Shown piece by piece: positions 25,882 through 35,282 of a stretch of DNA of 64,000 nt (positions are counted from its first letter, which is position 1; each line of letters opens with the position of its first letter). The notes below the pieces were generated by a model. The model had not been told where the DNA came from, did no database searches, and saw only the letters and a list, made by a program, of their open reading frames with translations. Both the position numbers and the translations under genes were made by a program. Source of the DNA: Fulvivirga sp. Its GTDB lineage: Bacteria > Bacteroidota > Bacteroidia > Cytophagales > Cyclobacteriaceae. The stretch lies in contig JANQLQ010000023.1 in NCBI GenBank assembly GCA_028280565.1, positions 1 to 64,000 of the forward strand, read 5' to 3'.

Positions 25882-26461
25882 GTAGGTGGTATTGAGCTTC
25901 CTAATAACCTGGGCCCGGGATAAAAACGCTCAAAAAAACAAAACATTTTACTCGTCATTGCGATGACGACGATAGGAGGAAGAAGCAATCCCCCTGTCGA
26001 AGAACGCGAATAGAGTACATGTCGTATACTAGGAGTAGGGGAGTGCTTCCTGGCTAACCCTGCAATCCCGCCCCAACCTTCGCAATGATGATCAATGATG
26101 GTCTTTTTATTCCTTCTTATCTCGGATCCAGGTCGATACCTATTTTTATTACAGGGTATTGTTAATAACATATCCCCTTTACAAGGGTGCTAGGGCTTAC
26201 CATACCTTTGGTCCAAAAAAGTATTTTGGATAAAGCCTAGCCGCCGCACTTCTAACTCTTAAATGTAAATCCCACACGCTGGAGTATGCTCCTTTTGGGA
26301 TTGATTGGAGGTGTTGTGACACATTTTTACCATAGTCATGGAATAGACATAAACTACCGCTGTGCCCCTTACGTATACGTGTCATCTTTGTTATTAGGTT
26401 ATTTGTATATTCACATTCCTTGATCAACCCGGTATCCGTAAATCAAAAACTTCAAAAATCA
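25882..26461. other. Intergenic region between divergent pnuC and GNAT genes
   Basis: It contains an inverted-repeat element at 25953-26091 and otherwise no supported gene. Open frames on the minus strand across it have no recognisable protein family and are not called. Confidence 0.5.
25953..26091. repeat. CGTCATTGCGA-type inverted-repeat element
   Basis: The left end is CGTCATTGCGATGACG and the right end TTCGCAATGATGA. Internal 'gaagcaatcccc' is matched by 'ctgcaatcccgcc'. Elements with these TCGTCATTGCGA ends are common small intergenic repeats in many bacteria. It is related in style, but not clearly in sequence, to the CGTCATTCC elements at 48571 and 54952. Confidence 0.5.
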
Positions 26462-26986
26462 ATGAACTCGACCTTATCCGTACGCTTAGCTGACCCTGAA
26501 GACTTTGAAATCATCGGTAAACTCATGGTAGAGGTTTATGCTAAGATAGAAGGGTTTCCCACCCAAGAAGAACAACCGAAATACTATGAAACCTTGGCCA
26601 ATGTAGGTGAGATGACCCAAGATCCAGGAACGGAGGTACTAGTAGCCGTGTATAATAAAGAGATCGTTGGTGGGGTGGTATACATCGGTGATATGAAATA
26701 CTACAGGGCCAAGAGCAGCGCCAGGCAAGAAGAAAATGCTGCTGGTATTCGCTTTTTGGCCGTCCGTGGCGATATGGGCGGTAAAGGGATAGGGCGGGCT
26801 CTTACCGTGGCGTGCATCCAACGCGCCAAGGAGGAAGGAAGATCAAAAGTCATATTGCATACCACGGAGCACATGCAAGTCGCTTGGAAGATGTACGAGA
26901 AAATGGGCTTTGCACGCAGGGCAGAATTTGACTTCATGCCGGGTGAGATGAAGGTGTTCGGGTTTCAACTAATTTTAGATTTTTGA
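26462..26986 (+). CDS. GNAT-family N-acetyltransferase
   Basis: A protein of about 174 residues from the ATG at 26462; an upstream TTG in frame is less likely. It shows the GNAT fold: 'VRLADPEDFEIIGKLMVEVY' at the start, the acetyl-CoA loop 'GGKGIGRALTVACIQRAKEE' (R/Q-x-x-G-x-G/A type), and 'HMQVAWKMYEKMGFARRAEF' near the end. The substrate is not known; amino groups of small molecules or proteins are typical. It stands alone on the plus strand. Confidence 0.88.
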   Translation: MNSTLSVRLADPEDFEIIGKLMVEVYAKIEGFPTQEEQPKYYETLANVGEMTQDPGTEVLVAVYNKEIVGGVVYIGDMKYYRAKSSARQEENAAGIRFLAVRGDMGGKGIGRALTVACIQRAKEEGRSKVILHTTEHMQVAWKMYEKMGFARRAEFDFMPGEMKVFGFQLILDF

Positions 26987-27036
26987 ATGTAAGATGTAAT
27001 ATTTTTAATATACCTATATTTCAATTTGCGTAAGGA

Positions 27037-27789
27037 ATGGACTTTTTCTCTTTAGTAACATTCAACCTAACCGGCAGAATGCATCATTATCAAGCTTTTT
27101 ACATAGGGCTTTCTTTTGGAATTAGGTTATTCTTGTCCATAGTATTTTCGATGTTCATCTTTCAAAAAGGTCTGTCACAACCTCATGCTAGGCCTTTCAA
27201 ACTGAGTAATATTGACCAATCAACATTCAGTTTTGAAGTTGATACACTAAAAGAATCTGAATTCTATAGGTTAACTGGGAATTTGATAGGGGAAAAACCA
27301 TTTTATGGAAAGACTGTAGATAATGATTCATTGGATGATTATTTGAGTTCAAGAATAGTAGAGAAAGATAGTTGCTACATTTTCACAAATGGTAAAAAAT
27401 AGGAACTTACAATATGTGATAGAAATGGAACCACAGATCGGTCAAATACTTCCTATAAACTTCTTGGTATTCAATGTGGGTATTTAATCGTACACAATTT
27501 TGGATATGAATGGTGGCGCTACATATTGATCGATTTACAATCACTGGAATATCATAAATTGGACGATATGCCAATTTTTATTGGTTGTGAATATGTTTAT
27601 TCCCAGGGGAATTACTATTTACAAGGACAATTTGTGCTTATTGACTTGGTTAACGAACAACGTTTAGAGTTCGATAGCTACAATTAGATACTGGACAAGT
27701 GCTTTAGGCATGAAAATAATTTCTATTTTGAGTTTACTTCAAAGATTGATTTAAGTGAAAAATTTTACACAGCAATTAAATTTTATTAA
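27037..27789 (+). pseudogene. Hypothetical gene interrupted by two in-frame TAG codons
   Basis: From ATG 27037 one reading frame runs to TAA 27787-27789 with only two stops inside, both TAG (27400-27402 and 27685-27687). The sequence between and after the stops keeps a protein-like composition ('WWRYILIDLQSLEYHK', 'YYLQGQFVLIDLVNEQ'), so a single 250-codon gene is implied. An N-terminal hydrophobic stretch ('LFLSIVFSMFIFQKGLSQ') looks like a signal peptide. No family is recognised. TAG serves as a normal stop elsewhere (12090-12092, 14519-14521), so recoding is unlikely; it is probably decayed, or an assembly error. Confidence 0.6.
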
Positions 27790-27856
27790 ACTTTTTTCCC
27801 GTCTTGTAATGGATTATTCCGTTGGTGTTAAATTTTGATTCAAAGACCCTAATGAA

Positions 27857-28483
27857 ATGTCACTAGCCCCTTTGATCAGCTTTTTATTAGTTCAAGTGAT
27901 CAACTTGAACTCACCGGATGGACGGTTCACGATAAAACTGTACGCAAGGGATATTGGAGATGCTTCAAGTGAACTAAGTTATTACTTATTAGAAAATGGT
28001 AAAAAAGATTCAACATTATTGACAACCTCTTTGATCCATGATATGACGGTCCCGGGTTTTTGGTGGACTCAAGACTCTAAGCGTTTAGTATTTGAACATA
28101 AACATGAAGGAGATTCAATATCAATCAACGTCTTTGATACCTCTTTACAATCTATTGTATTTTCAACTACAGGATATGTGAACGCGCCGGTAAAGAAATG
28201 GGAGATCTATTTTGACCCTTTGAAAAAGGTCATACTCTTTTATAAGCCCACTACACAAAGAAAAATCCGGATTTTTGCTTTGGACGTAGGTAATTTAGAA
28301 ACAAGGGTTATTGGAGAATTTGAAAATTGGGATCATTACGAGACACCGAATTTGTCCAAGTTTGACAATGAAACGGGTGAGATAAATGTTACGGTTAGAG
28401 GAGCTGATTATTGTCCAAAAACCGTTATTCTCAACCTATATGGTGATAATCCTATTCAAAAGAGCATGCCTAATGATCATTAG
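27857..28483 (+). CDS. Hypothetical exported protein
   Basis: This 208-residue protein has a short hydrophobic N-terminus ('APLISFLLVQVI') and beta-rich content: 'NSPDGRFTIKLYARDIGDAS' and 'WTQDSKRLVFEHKHEGDSI' recall WD40/TolB-like strands. No family is recognised. It lies in an AT-rich stretch with the broken genes on either side. Confidence 0.5.
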   Translation: MSLAPLISFLLVQVINLNSPDGRFTIKLYARDIGDASSELSYYLLENGKKDSTLLTTSLIHDMTVPGFWWTQDSKRLVFEHKHEGDSISINVFDTSLQSIVFSTTGYVNAPVKKWEIYFDPLKKVILFYKPTTQRKIRIFALDVGNLETRVIGEFENWDHYETPNLSKFDNETGEINVTVRGADYCPKTVILNLYGDNPIQKSMPNDH

Positions 28484-28626
28484 CTCTTACAGGTGAACAT
28501 CGGGCTAAATCTATGATTGTATGTAGGCCATCATCAAAGACATCAAAAAAGTCTAACGTTGGTGATCCTCATGTTCTTCCACGGTAACTTAGGGTTGGAA
28601 ATCTTTAAACCTCATTTGCCATATCA

Positions 28627-29071
28627 ATGAAATACTTTGTAATCGTTTCTATGGTTTTTAGCTAGCCTACAGTCTTTTTCACAAAAAGCGCCAGTGATAG
28701 AAGCCAAGGTCGTTTATAAAAATAGTGCTAATACTGTAATTATCGAAATTTTTGTTCTTACAAACCTTTTTGATAAGACACTGGTAGATGAGTGTTCAGT
28801 AATCTCAAAGCCAGTATTTAAAGAAGGGAAAGTAAAGAGTTCTGAAATAAAGTATATCAGCTTTACCGATCCTAAAAACAACAACAGGGTTTTCGTTCCG
28901 GGGAGCGTGATACCTGGTAATCGGAATAAGAAATTGATAGAAGTGATGTATGACGGTAGGATAAAGTGGTACCGCCTGCTTAACAGGTCCGCTTATGACG
29001 GTTCCTGTGGTGCTTCTGACTTCCTAGTGAAGGACGGCCAAAAAAACAACTCCTGGTCCATCAACCCGTGA
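28627..29071 (+). pseudogene. Hypothetical secreted protein gene with a frameshift in the signal peptide
   Basis: ATG 28627 opens 'MKYFVIVSM', then the frame meets TAG at 28663. Shifting by one base near 28651-28660 ('atggttttta', one extra G) gives 'FLASLQSFSQKAPVIEAK', a complete signal peptide running into the open frame that extends to 29071. The mature part is about 125 residues, has no recognised family, and includes 'DGRIKWYRLLNRS'. Either the gene is damaged or the base is a sequencing error in a short homopolymer region. Confidence 0.5.
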
Positions 29072-29158
29072 ACCCTCCAGTCAAGCATCCTGACCTCTCG
29101 GGCAATTCATCGACCTAGTGAGTGTCCATCTTTGTGAAAACTCAAAACAACAAAGGTC

Positions 29159-29377
29159 ATGGGAATACTCGTCTTAAAAACGAACATACATGATACACTT
29201 GCCAAGCGCCGTATACAACCTGTTTTTGATAATCACCCGGAGATCCGGGCGTGGACAGTAGATATTGACGATGAAGATAAAGTACTGAGGATTGAAGCCT
29301 CGGATAACCTGTCGTACGATGAAGTGATCCAGATGGTCAGTGGTCAAGATCTTTATTGCGAAGAATTGACAAATTAG
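29159..29377 (+). CDS. Small conserved-looking protein, ferredoxin-like (HMA-like) fold predicted
   Basis: This 72-residue protein has a beta-alpha-beta pattern: 'GILVLKTNIHDTLAKRRIQP', 'EIRAWTVDIDDEDKVLRIEA', 'LSYDEVIQMV'. This resembles heavy-metal-associated domains but lacks the CxxC metal motif. A ribosome site AAAGGTC precedes the ATG. It is upstream of a broken dehydrogenase gene. Function unknown. Confidence 0.6.
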   Translation: MGILVLKTNIHDTLAKRRIQPVFDNHPEIRAWTVDIDDEDKVLRIEASDNLSYDEVIQMVSGQDLYCEELTN

Positions 29378-29405
29378 GTAATAGTCTATCTTTAAATGAT
29401 ACCCG

Positions 29406-30375
29406 GTGAAAGCTGTTATTTATGATCAGTACGGACCTCCCGAAGTGCTCCAAGTCAAGGAAGTAGAAAAACCTGTGCCCAAAGCGCATGAAGTATTGAT
29501 AAAAGTCCATGCGAGCACGGTCACGGCGGCTGACGTTAGGGGCAGGAGTTTTACCGTACCCCCGGCGTTTTGGCTGCCGGCTCGTATCATGTTAGGGATC
29601 AGGAAACCTAAAAGAAAGATACTAGGGCCGAGTTAGCAGGTGAAATAGCGGCAGTGGGAGCATCAGTAAAACACCTCAAGGAAGGAGACCAGGTCTTTGC
29701 TACGGCATTACCTTATTTCGGCGGTTATGCCGAATATACATGCCTTCCGGCCCATGTTTCTATGGCTGCTAAACCTACCAACACCACGTACGAAGGGGCC
29801 GCAGCTATCCCCATAGGTGCCAAAACGGCTTTACACTACCTGCGGAAGGGAAATATCCGGCCAGGCCAACGTGTGCTGGTTTACGGGGCATCGGGTAGCG
29901 TAGGTACCTATGCAGTGCAACTGGCTAAGTATTTCGGGGCCAAAGTCACAGGGGTGTGCAGTACAACCAATTTGGAGTGGGTAAGATCTTTAGGTGCCGA
30001 CACCATGATTGATTACACCGATAAGAATTGGGATCAACAATTAGATACTTACGATATCATTTTTTTAGCCATCGATAAATGCCCTTTTTCAATTTGCAAT
30101 AAAGCATTGGCCAAAGACGGGGTTTACTTGGATGTGACCAACCTTTAAAAGGCCCAGTAATGTGGTGGACGGCATTAACCACGGAAAAAAAGATCATCAT
30201 GGGAGAGGATTTCCCGGGCTCTGTAGAGGACATGCTCTATTTGAAAGACCTGGTGGAGGCGGGGCACCTCAAGCCCGTCATAGATAGGTGCTACGCCTTG
30301 GATGAAGTGGTAGAGGCCCATCGGTATGTGGATAAAGGGCATAAGAAAGGAAATGTTGTTATCTCTATTTTATAG
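29406..30375 (+). pseudogene. MDR-family NAD(P)-dependent dehydrogenase/quinone oxidoreductase, two frameshifts
   Basis: Three frames together encode a full zinc-type or quinone-reductase MDR protein of about 320 residues. Part 1 (GTG start) opens 'MKAVIYDQYGPPEVLQVKEV'; part 2 carries 'YFGGYAEYTCLP' and the Rossmann loop 'VYGASGSVGTYAVQLAKYFG'; part 3 ends 'KGNVVISI'. The joins need one extra G near 29628 ('ctagggccgag') and one extra T near 30147 ('aacctttaaaa'). Both are homopolymer runs, so sequencing error is a serious alternative to a true pseudogene. In the family, the product reduces quinones or enones with NADPH. Confidence 0.8.
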
Positions 30376-30580
30376 TTGCAGTGTGACTTTTTCGCTATAT
30401 TGATTTTATAGATACGCTAGGGTTTTGATTCTTGCTTATCAAAGTCCGATTGTCTTAACATGGCCTATCGCGTAAGGTCATTGACTGTTCTAATGAAGAG
30501 CCGGAATTAAAACACTTTCGGTTTTGATTTTTTATCTAAATGAAAGGAAACAAATTCTAAGAGTATTACTGTAGTAAACT

Positions 30581-31252
30581 ATGAAAACTACCTTATTCGC
30601 CGGCATAATATGGCTCACCATTGGTAACAGTACCGGGCACTTTTTATTAACTGCCCAATACCCTGATAAAATAAAATTCAAAGGGAGAGAATATTCTCTC
30701 AACTCAAACCCTCTTGAACCCTATTTCGAACAGTATCCTGGTAAGAGGCCTAAAAATGGAGTGATTTCTACGGCTCTCTGGAGAGGGTATGTGGCCCATT
30801 TTGAGGTTATTGATAATCAACTGTTTGTTACGGACATACAGGTAGAAGTCCGCGATCCAAATTCAAAAGATAACCATCATTTTTTATGGGTTTCAATGTA
30901 TGACGAGGTCTTTCCCAATACCAAAAGGACCAAATTGGAGGAATACTCGGGGATATTAATTTTACCCTATGGTAAAATGGTTAACTATGTCCATATGGGA
31001 TATGCATCCACCTTTACTAAATATTGGTTGTTGGAGATTGAACGGGGTAATTTTAATGAAGCGCGCAAATACAACCACCAAGAATTCGAAGCTTTCAAGC
31101 AACGGCAATTTGAAGCTTTTAAGCAAACGGAAGCTTATATAAAGCTGTTTTCAGAGCTGAAAAAAAATGATATAGGTTCGGATGATACTTTCATAGAGTC
31201 ATTTATTTCGGATTTTGTTATAAATTACACATCAAAATTCCTAGTGGATTAA
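30581..31252 (+). CDS. Hypothetical protein with internal FEAFKQ duplication
   Basis: This 223-residue protein has a short hydrophobic N-terminus. The body has no recognised family, though 'YFEQYPGKRPKNGVISTALW' and 'GYVAHFEVIDNQLFVTDIQ' suggest a compact beta domain. Near residues 165-182 the motif 'FEAFKQ' occurs twice in a row. The gene stands alone in an AT-rich region. Confidence 0.5.
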   Translation: MKTTLFAGIIWLTIGNSTGHFLLTAQYPDKIKFKGREYSLNSNPLEPYFEQYPGKRPKNGVISTALWRGYVAHFEVIDNQLFVTDIQVEVRDPNSKDNHHFLWVSMYDEVFPNTKRTKLEEYSGILILPYGKMVNYVHMGYASTFTKYWLLEIERGNFNEARKYNHQEFEAFKQRQFEAFKQTEAYIKLFSELKKNDIGSDDTFIESFISDFVINYTSKFLVD

Positions 31253-31919
31253 AGTTAAAGTGCAGGCTGTCACCGAATAGTTTTCTAATAGCACGGAATG
31301 AAGTGAAGATTGCAAATATCTTTTTACATGGAAAAGCGAAGTTGATTAGACAACGCCCTTCATAATCCCGGAAGCTCTCGTATCATTTGATAGGGATCGT
31401 GTATTGGGTACTTATGCGTGCCTTAAAGCTTATTTTTAGTGAATTCGCAGAATGCAAAGGTAACCTGGTGGAAAGTGCGGTTTACGGAGCTGGGTATACC
31501 TATTATAATTAGAATGGATTACCGGTGCACTCCTCTATTTGGCGCGGGTTTTCCAAACCCGTGCCTGCATATATGCAGGTTCTCTGAACCTGCTATAACA
31601 TAGAGCAGAACTAAGACTAGTGATTTAGCCCATCACTATCCCGCCCACCGGATCAAACAATACTCCAAAAACACATCCCCTCTTAAATCGAGTAAGTACA
31701 GACTACAAATAAATATGAAACCAGGAAGAGAGAATCAAGAATACCAATGCAAAGGAAACCCCTAGACGTTTCTCATATTTCCAAATTCTGATGCCTGGCT
31801 TTAGTATTTGATCCCAGTTCATTAACTTGACAAAATAGGATTAACTGTATCATTCGCCAGCGGGTGAAATACATAACCCAAGTACCTTACGATCAAGAGA
31901 CTTTTAACCGCTTTAGACA
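31253..31919. other. Intergenic region with family C hairpins
   Basis: No coding sequence is supported. It holds repeat C copy 2 (31542-31593) and, near 31890, the string 'acgatcaagag' that also occurs in repeat family E. Confidence 0.5.
31542..31593. repeat. Repeat family C, copy 2 (two tandem hairpins)
   Basis: GCGCGGGTTT...AAACCCGTGC (31542-31564) is followed by GCAGGTTCTCTGAACCTGC (31575-31593). The arrangement and sequence match 14633-14684. A single related hairpin, GAGCGGGTTT...AACTCGCTC, occurs near 48802-48826. Confidence 0.65.
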
Positions 31920-32264
31920 ATGGATAAATGGCATGAAAAGCTGGCGATTTATGATAAACTGATCAGCGCAAATCCCAATTTTGAAAGAAAGGGCAAAGCC
32001 ATGCCGTACACCTCGGCTAACGGTCATATGTTCTCCCAATTGAATAAAGATGGCGAACTAGGCATCCGGCTTTCGAAGGAATCCGGGGAAAAGTTCATGG
32101 AGAAATATCAAACCCCGCCCTTTAAAGCCTATGGCGCCGTAATGAAAGAATATGTCCTAGTACCGGAAGAACTATACGATGACTTGGAGTTGCTTGCTTC
32201 ATTTCTTGATGAAAGTTATAATTACGTGATGTCTTTGAAGCCAAAAGCTACTAAAAAGAAGTAG
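31920..32264 (+). CDS. Conserved-looking hypothetical protein (114 aa)
   Basis: No signal peptide or membrane segment. Segments such as 'MPYTSANGHMFSQLNKDGEL', 'GIRLSKESGEKFMEKY' and 'VPEELYDDLELLASFLDESY' suggest a small cytoplasmic alpha/beta protein, distantly like TfoX/YjbR-type domains; this likeness is weak. It ends in a Lys-rich tail. No obvious operon partner. The stretch 32265-32623 after it shows no gene. Confidence 0.6.
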   Translation: MDKWHEKLAIYDKLISANPNFERKGKAMPYTSANGHMFSQLNKDGELGIRLSKESGEKFMEKYQTPPFKAYGAVMKEYVLVPEELYDDLELLASFLDESYNYVMSLKPKATKKK

Positions 32265-32623
32265 GCAATTCTTATGTAAGAATTAGCCACAGCCCCTAAC
32301 CGTATTACTCCCCCTTCCCACTAGAGTATTAGACGATACGTTAAAAGCTTTTACGAGGAGAAAGCTGGGGAAAGGATAATTTTCGCGTCATGGTTTAAAT
32401 CTCCTGCATTTATAACCCGTTTGCCGGTAAAAAAATTGGAAAAAGAGGGATATAACCAGGCAAGGATTCTTTTTTTCGGCCGGAGTAGCTTGGTTAATCA
32501 AAGGGGATTTTGCGTGAAACCCGGGCATCGGGAAGACCGGCGGTGCTTATGGGAAAAGTTAGTGCCATTGACTATAGGTGATGAATGAGTACCGAGAGTG
32601 GTTCTTTAATCCCTTTACCGGCT

Positions 32624-32992
32624 TTAAAAAAGATGTTTCCAAGGAATAACAAATGGAAGCACGATGACCCATGTTACAAAAAACAATGCCATTCCCTTAG
32701 GGTATGGTGTGCCGTTATAGAGGGCAGGCGTGGCAGCAAAGATCAGCCATGAAGATTTATAGATCAATTGAAAGAAGAGGACCAGTGCCATCTGCCGGGG
32801 ATAGAATAAGCCTAAGACCGAGAGTAGGAAAATAGCCGCCCACAACGCACCAACGAGCCGTATGGCTTCCGAATAGGCAAAAGCATCAGAAAAAACGACT
32901 TGTTGGGCTGTCTTGGGAAAAAATAAACTTGTTATGCTGATCCAACCGGCCACTAGCACATTGGCGGCATAGATTAACTTCATTGCCATCAT
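32624..32992 (-). CDS. Small integral membrane protein, four predicted helices
   Basis: A protein of about 122 residues; the ATG at 32992 is followed by another two codons away. Hydrophobic segments are at about residues 5-25, 45-63, 70-88 and 100-118. No catalytic motif or named family is recognised. It follows the exported lectin-like gene on the same strand after 30 bp, so they may be co-transcribed with the Crp/Fnr regulator upstream. Confidence 0.6.
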   Translation of the reverse strand: MMAMKLIYAANVLVAGWISITSLFFPKTAQQVVFSDAFAYSEAIRLVGALWAAIFLLSVLGLFYPRQMALVLFFQLIYKSSWLIFAATPALYNGTPYPKGMALFFVTWVIVLPFVIPWKHLF

Positions 32993-33022
32993 ATGAAATA
33001 AAAAATGATTTGATCCCTGGTC

Positions 33023-33829
33023 TCATTCAAAGGAAAGTTCTTCCGTATCGTAGAACGTAATGTAGTCAAAGCTTGCCTTTACATCAGGTTGCCCGTCCTT
33101 AAATACTTCTTGATTTAATCGCCCCCGGTTAAAAAGGTACCTCCTTTTCATCTTCCCATTAAAATCAGTATAAGCGATGAATCCAACTTGTAATTCCTTA
33201 TCCATCTGATCGTTTTCAACAGATCTTACCACGGTCCATACCCCATCTTTCTTGTGTGCTAATGTAAAAGTAGAGCCGCGCTTCATGATCCCAAGCTCTA
33301 CCCAACCTGCTGTTGCCGGGTAGATCTTAAGTTTACTCTTACCATTGATCGTAACCTTCGTTTCAAATTGTGGACGGTTCTTACCCTTGGCATACCCTGT
33401 CGACATAAACAGCCAATTTTCATGTCCTGTGTCGGTTTTGGCTACATGCGCGGGTCTTTTAGCGCGTAACATCAGCCCCGCCAATGAAAACGGACGGGTT
33501 GGGGTAGCTGTGTTTCTTCCCTCTACTTTTACCTTCGTTACCACGGTAAAATCTCCTTTAGGTAGCTCCTTAAAATAATATGGACCTGCGTGTATCTCCC
33601 CGTACCAAAACCCGACTTCCGGCTCCAAGTAGAATATCCCCGGGTAATCTTTGTTTACATGGATCTCCTTAACAAAACTCGGCCACCCCTCTTGCTGGTG
33701 AAAACTTTTCCATTGCTCTAAAGAGTTGGTTTTAAAATCGTCATTGAATTCCCGTAGTTCTTGTGCTTGCAGTGCCATAGCGCATAGAATTGAAATGAAT
33801 AAAGGTATCGTTTTCATCATTTTGATCAT
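33023..33829 (-). CDS. Exported protein with concanavalin A-like (DUF1349/laminin-G-like) domain
   Basis: A protein of about 268 residues from ATG 33829, chosen because AAGGAG lies 12 bases upstream; longer and shorter in-frame starts exist. A signal peptide ends near 'MALQAQ'. The body has a jelly-roll style pattern ('LREFNDDFKTNSLEQW', 'FTVVTKVKVEG', 'SLAGLMLRAK', 'GWVELGIMKRGSTFTLAHKK', 'QVGFIAYTD') typical of glycan-binding or glucanase-like folds. No catalytic residues are identified. It is directly downstream of a Crp/Fnr-type gene. Confidence 0.68.
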   Translation of the reverse strand: MIKMMKTIPLFISILCAMALQAQELREFNDDFKTNSLEQWKSFHQQEGWPSFVKEIHVNKDYPGIFYLEPEVGFWYGEIHAGPYYFKELPKGDFTVVTKVKVEGRNTATPTRPFSLAGLMLRAKRPAHVAKTDTGHENWLFMSTGYAKGKNRPQFETKVTINGKSKLKIYPATAGWVELGIMKRGSTFTLAHKKDGVWTVVRSVENDQMDKELQVGFIAYTDFNGKMKRRYLFNRGRLNQEVFKDGQPDVKASFDYITFYDTEELSFE

Positions 33830-33871
33830 TATGATGCAAAACTCCTTGATCCAAAATCTTCCACACTTCAC

Positions 33872-34474
33872 CTATGTTAACTTAGGTCGCTCCTCGAAGA
33901 ACTTTTTCCGGATCCTGCTCAGTGACTGTGGCGCTATGCCCAAATAAGAGGCCAGGTGTTTAAGGGGGACTTTTTGAATCAGGATGCTCCGCTCGGTTAT
34001 CATTTTAACATACCGATGTTCAGCCGTTTCATTTTGGATCGCTACTAAGATCTGCTCGGTATAAAATTGTACCTCTTGAACTAACTGTCTTATGAAATTA
34101 TTCCATGCGCCCATTTCCAAAAGATCATCTGCGTTAGCCTTAGACATTTCCCATATAATGCTGTGTTCCAATGCCTCAATACTTTCTTGCGCAGGTGTGT
34201 TTTGGGTGAAACTTCTTTGAGAGGTAAAGCAATAAGGCGGTTCCGTAAAAAATTTGGTAATATCTTCTCCCTTCCGGACCACATAATACCGTAGAAAACC
34301 AGACTCCAGGAAGTAGAGCTTTTTGCAGACTTTACCTTGTTCGAGAAGTGTTACACCCTTACCATATTCCTTCCGGGTGATCACTCTTTCGATCCTGGCC
34401 CAATCCTCGTTGCTTATAGTAGTATAATTCGATATGAACTTCCTAAACGGGTGCAAAGGTGCCTTTCGATCCAC
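33872..34474 (-). CDS. Crp/Fnr-family transcriptional regulator
   Basis: This 200-residue protein has a cyclic-nucleotide-binding beta-roll (about residues 20-110: 'KGVTLLEQGKVCKKLYFLES', 'LRYYVVRKGEDITKFF') and a C-terminal helix-turn-helix ('VPLKHLASYLGIAPQSLSRI'). The start is a GTG at 34474, as no better ATG is present. It lacks the Cys ligands of Fnr. The gene is upstream of, and on the same strand as, the exported lectin-like gene and may control it. Confidence 0.85.
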   Translation of the reverse strand: MDRKAPLHPFRKFISNYTTISNEDWARIERVITRKEYGKGVTLLEQGKVCKKLYFLESGFLRYYVVRKGEDITKFFTEPPYCFTSQRSFTQNTPAQESIEALEHSIIWEMSKANADDLLEMGAWNNFIRQLVQEVQFYTEQILVAIQNETAEHRYVKMITERSILIQKVPLKHLASYLGIAPQSLSRIRKKFFEERPKLT

Positions 34475-34527
34475 AGCTATGAAACGCCCAGCAAGTTCGA
34501 TTGTTCACAAGAACTGGGCGAATGCTA

Positions 34528-34920
34528 TCAAGAGCTAAAACTAAACCCTTTGATGGGTGAAGATATGTCTACCAGTGTTCCATCAGGGTCTTTGACCAGC
34601 ATTCTCCTTTGCCCGTAAAATGTATCATGAGGCCCTTCTAGCAAAGGGAAACCCTTTTCAAGGATCACTTGGTGAAGCTTGTCAACATCTTCTACGGTAA
34701 ATGTAAGATAAAAGCCTTGAGGGTTGGCCTGGTAATCTGCGGGTACGATCTCATGTGTACGCTGAATGATCCCAATCTCAAAACGTTTGTCTTTCGACAA
34801 CAGGTTAACAAACCAATCGCTGTCATAACCTACCTCCATATCAAACAAGGAGACGTAAAAATCACGGCTTTGAGAGAGGTGATCAGAGCAGATGTTAGTG
34901 ATTAATCGTTCAATTTTCAT
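34528..34920 (-). CDS. Glyoxalase/bleomycin-resistance (VOC) family protein
   Basis: A protein of about 130 residues from ATG 34920 with AAAGG upstream. A longer frame to 34974 adds residues outside the fold. VOC pattern: 'LITNICSDHLSQSRDFYVSL', 'GFYLTFTVEDVDKLHQVIL', 'RRMLVKDPDGTLVDI'. Such proteins are metal-dependent lyases or dioxygenases or bind antibiotics; the ligand here is unknown. It stands alone. Confidence 0.85.
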   Translation of the reverse strand: MKIERLITNICSDHLSQSRDFYVSLFDMEVGYDSDWFVNLLSKDKRFEIGIIQRTHEIVPADYQANPQGFYLTFTVEDVDKLHQVILEKGFPLLEGPHDTFYGQRRMLVKDPDGTLVDISSPIKGFSFSS

Positions 34921-35282
34921 GTTTTTGCCTTTTGTAACCAAGAGCAATCCACGGATCGCTACATTGAAAACCAAACTAAAGAAAGTGTGACTTTATAAAA
35001 TTGTAAAAAATCGGTATTCGTCCTGCCCGGATCTTAAACCCGGTTAAATTGTTTGATAAAATGACGTGAGTTTTGGGGTAAGAAGATATGCAAAGCAACT
35101 TTTTTCACTGCAAAGTATGAGAGACCGGCTTTTAACCGCAGAGAGCGCAGGGAATACAAGGAGGATACAGGATAACCTCAGCAGCTCCCTCCGTTTTCCC
35201 TATGGTTAAACAATTGATTACCTTTAAATTACATTCGAAGCCCAGGTTAAAATAATTGCTTTGCTGAAAATAATAAGCGCCA

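Noticed and set aside
25878..26171. A 97-codon minus-strand frame overlapping the start of pnuC
   Set aside because: It runs through the CGTCATTGCGA-type inverted repeat and overlaps the pnuC start region, with no protein-like pattern.
27400..27687. Amber codon recoding (TAG read as an amino acid)
   Set aside because: TAG ends the SusE-like and GH3 genes normally, and only one gene has internal TAG codons; gene decay or sequence error is simpler.
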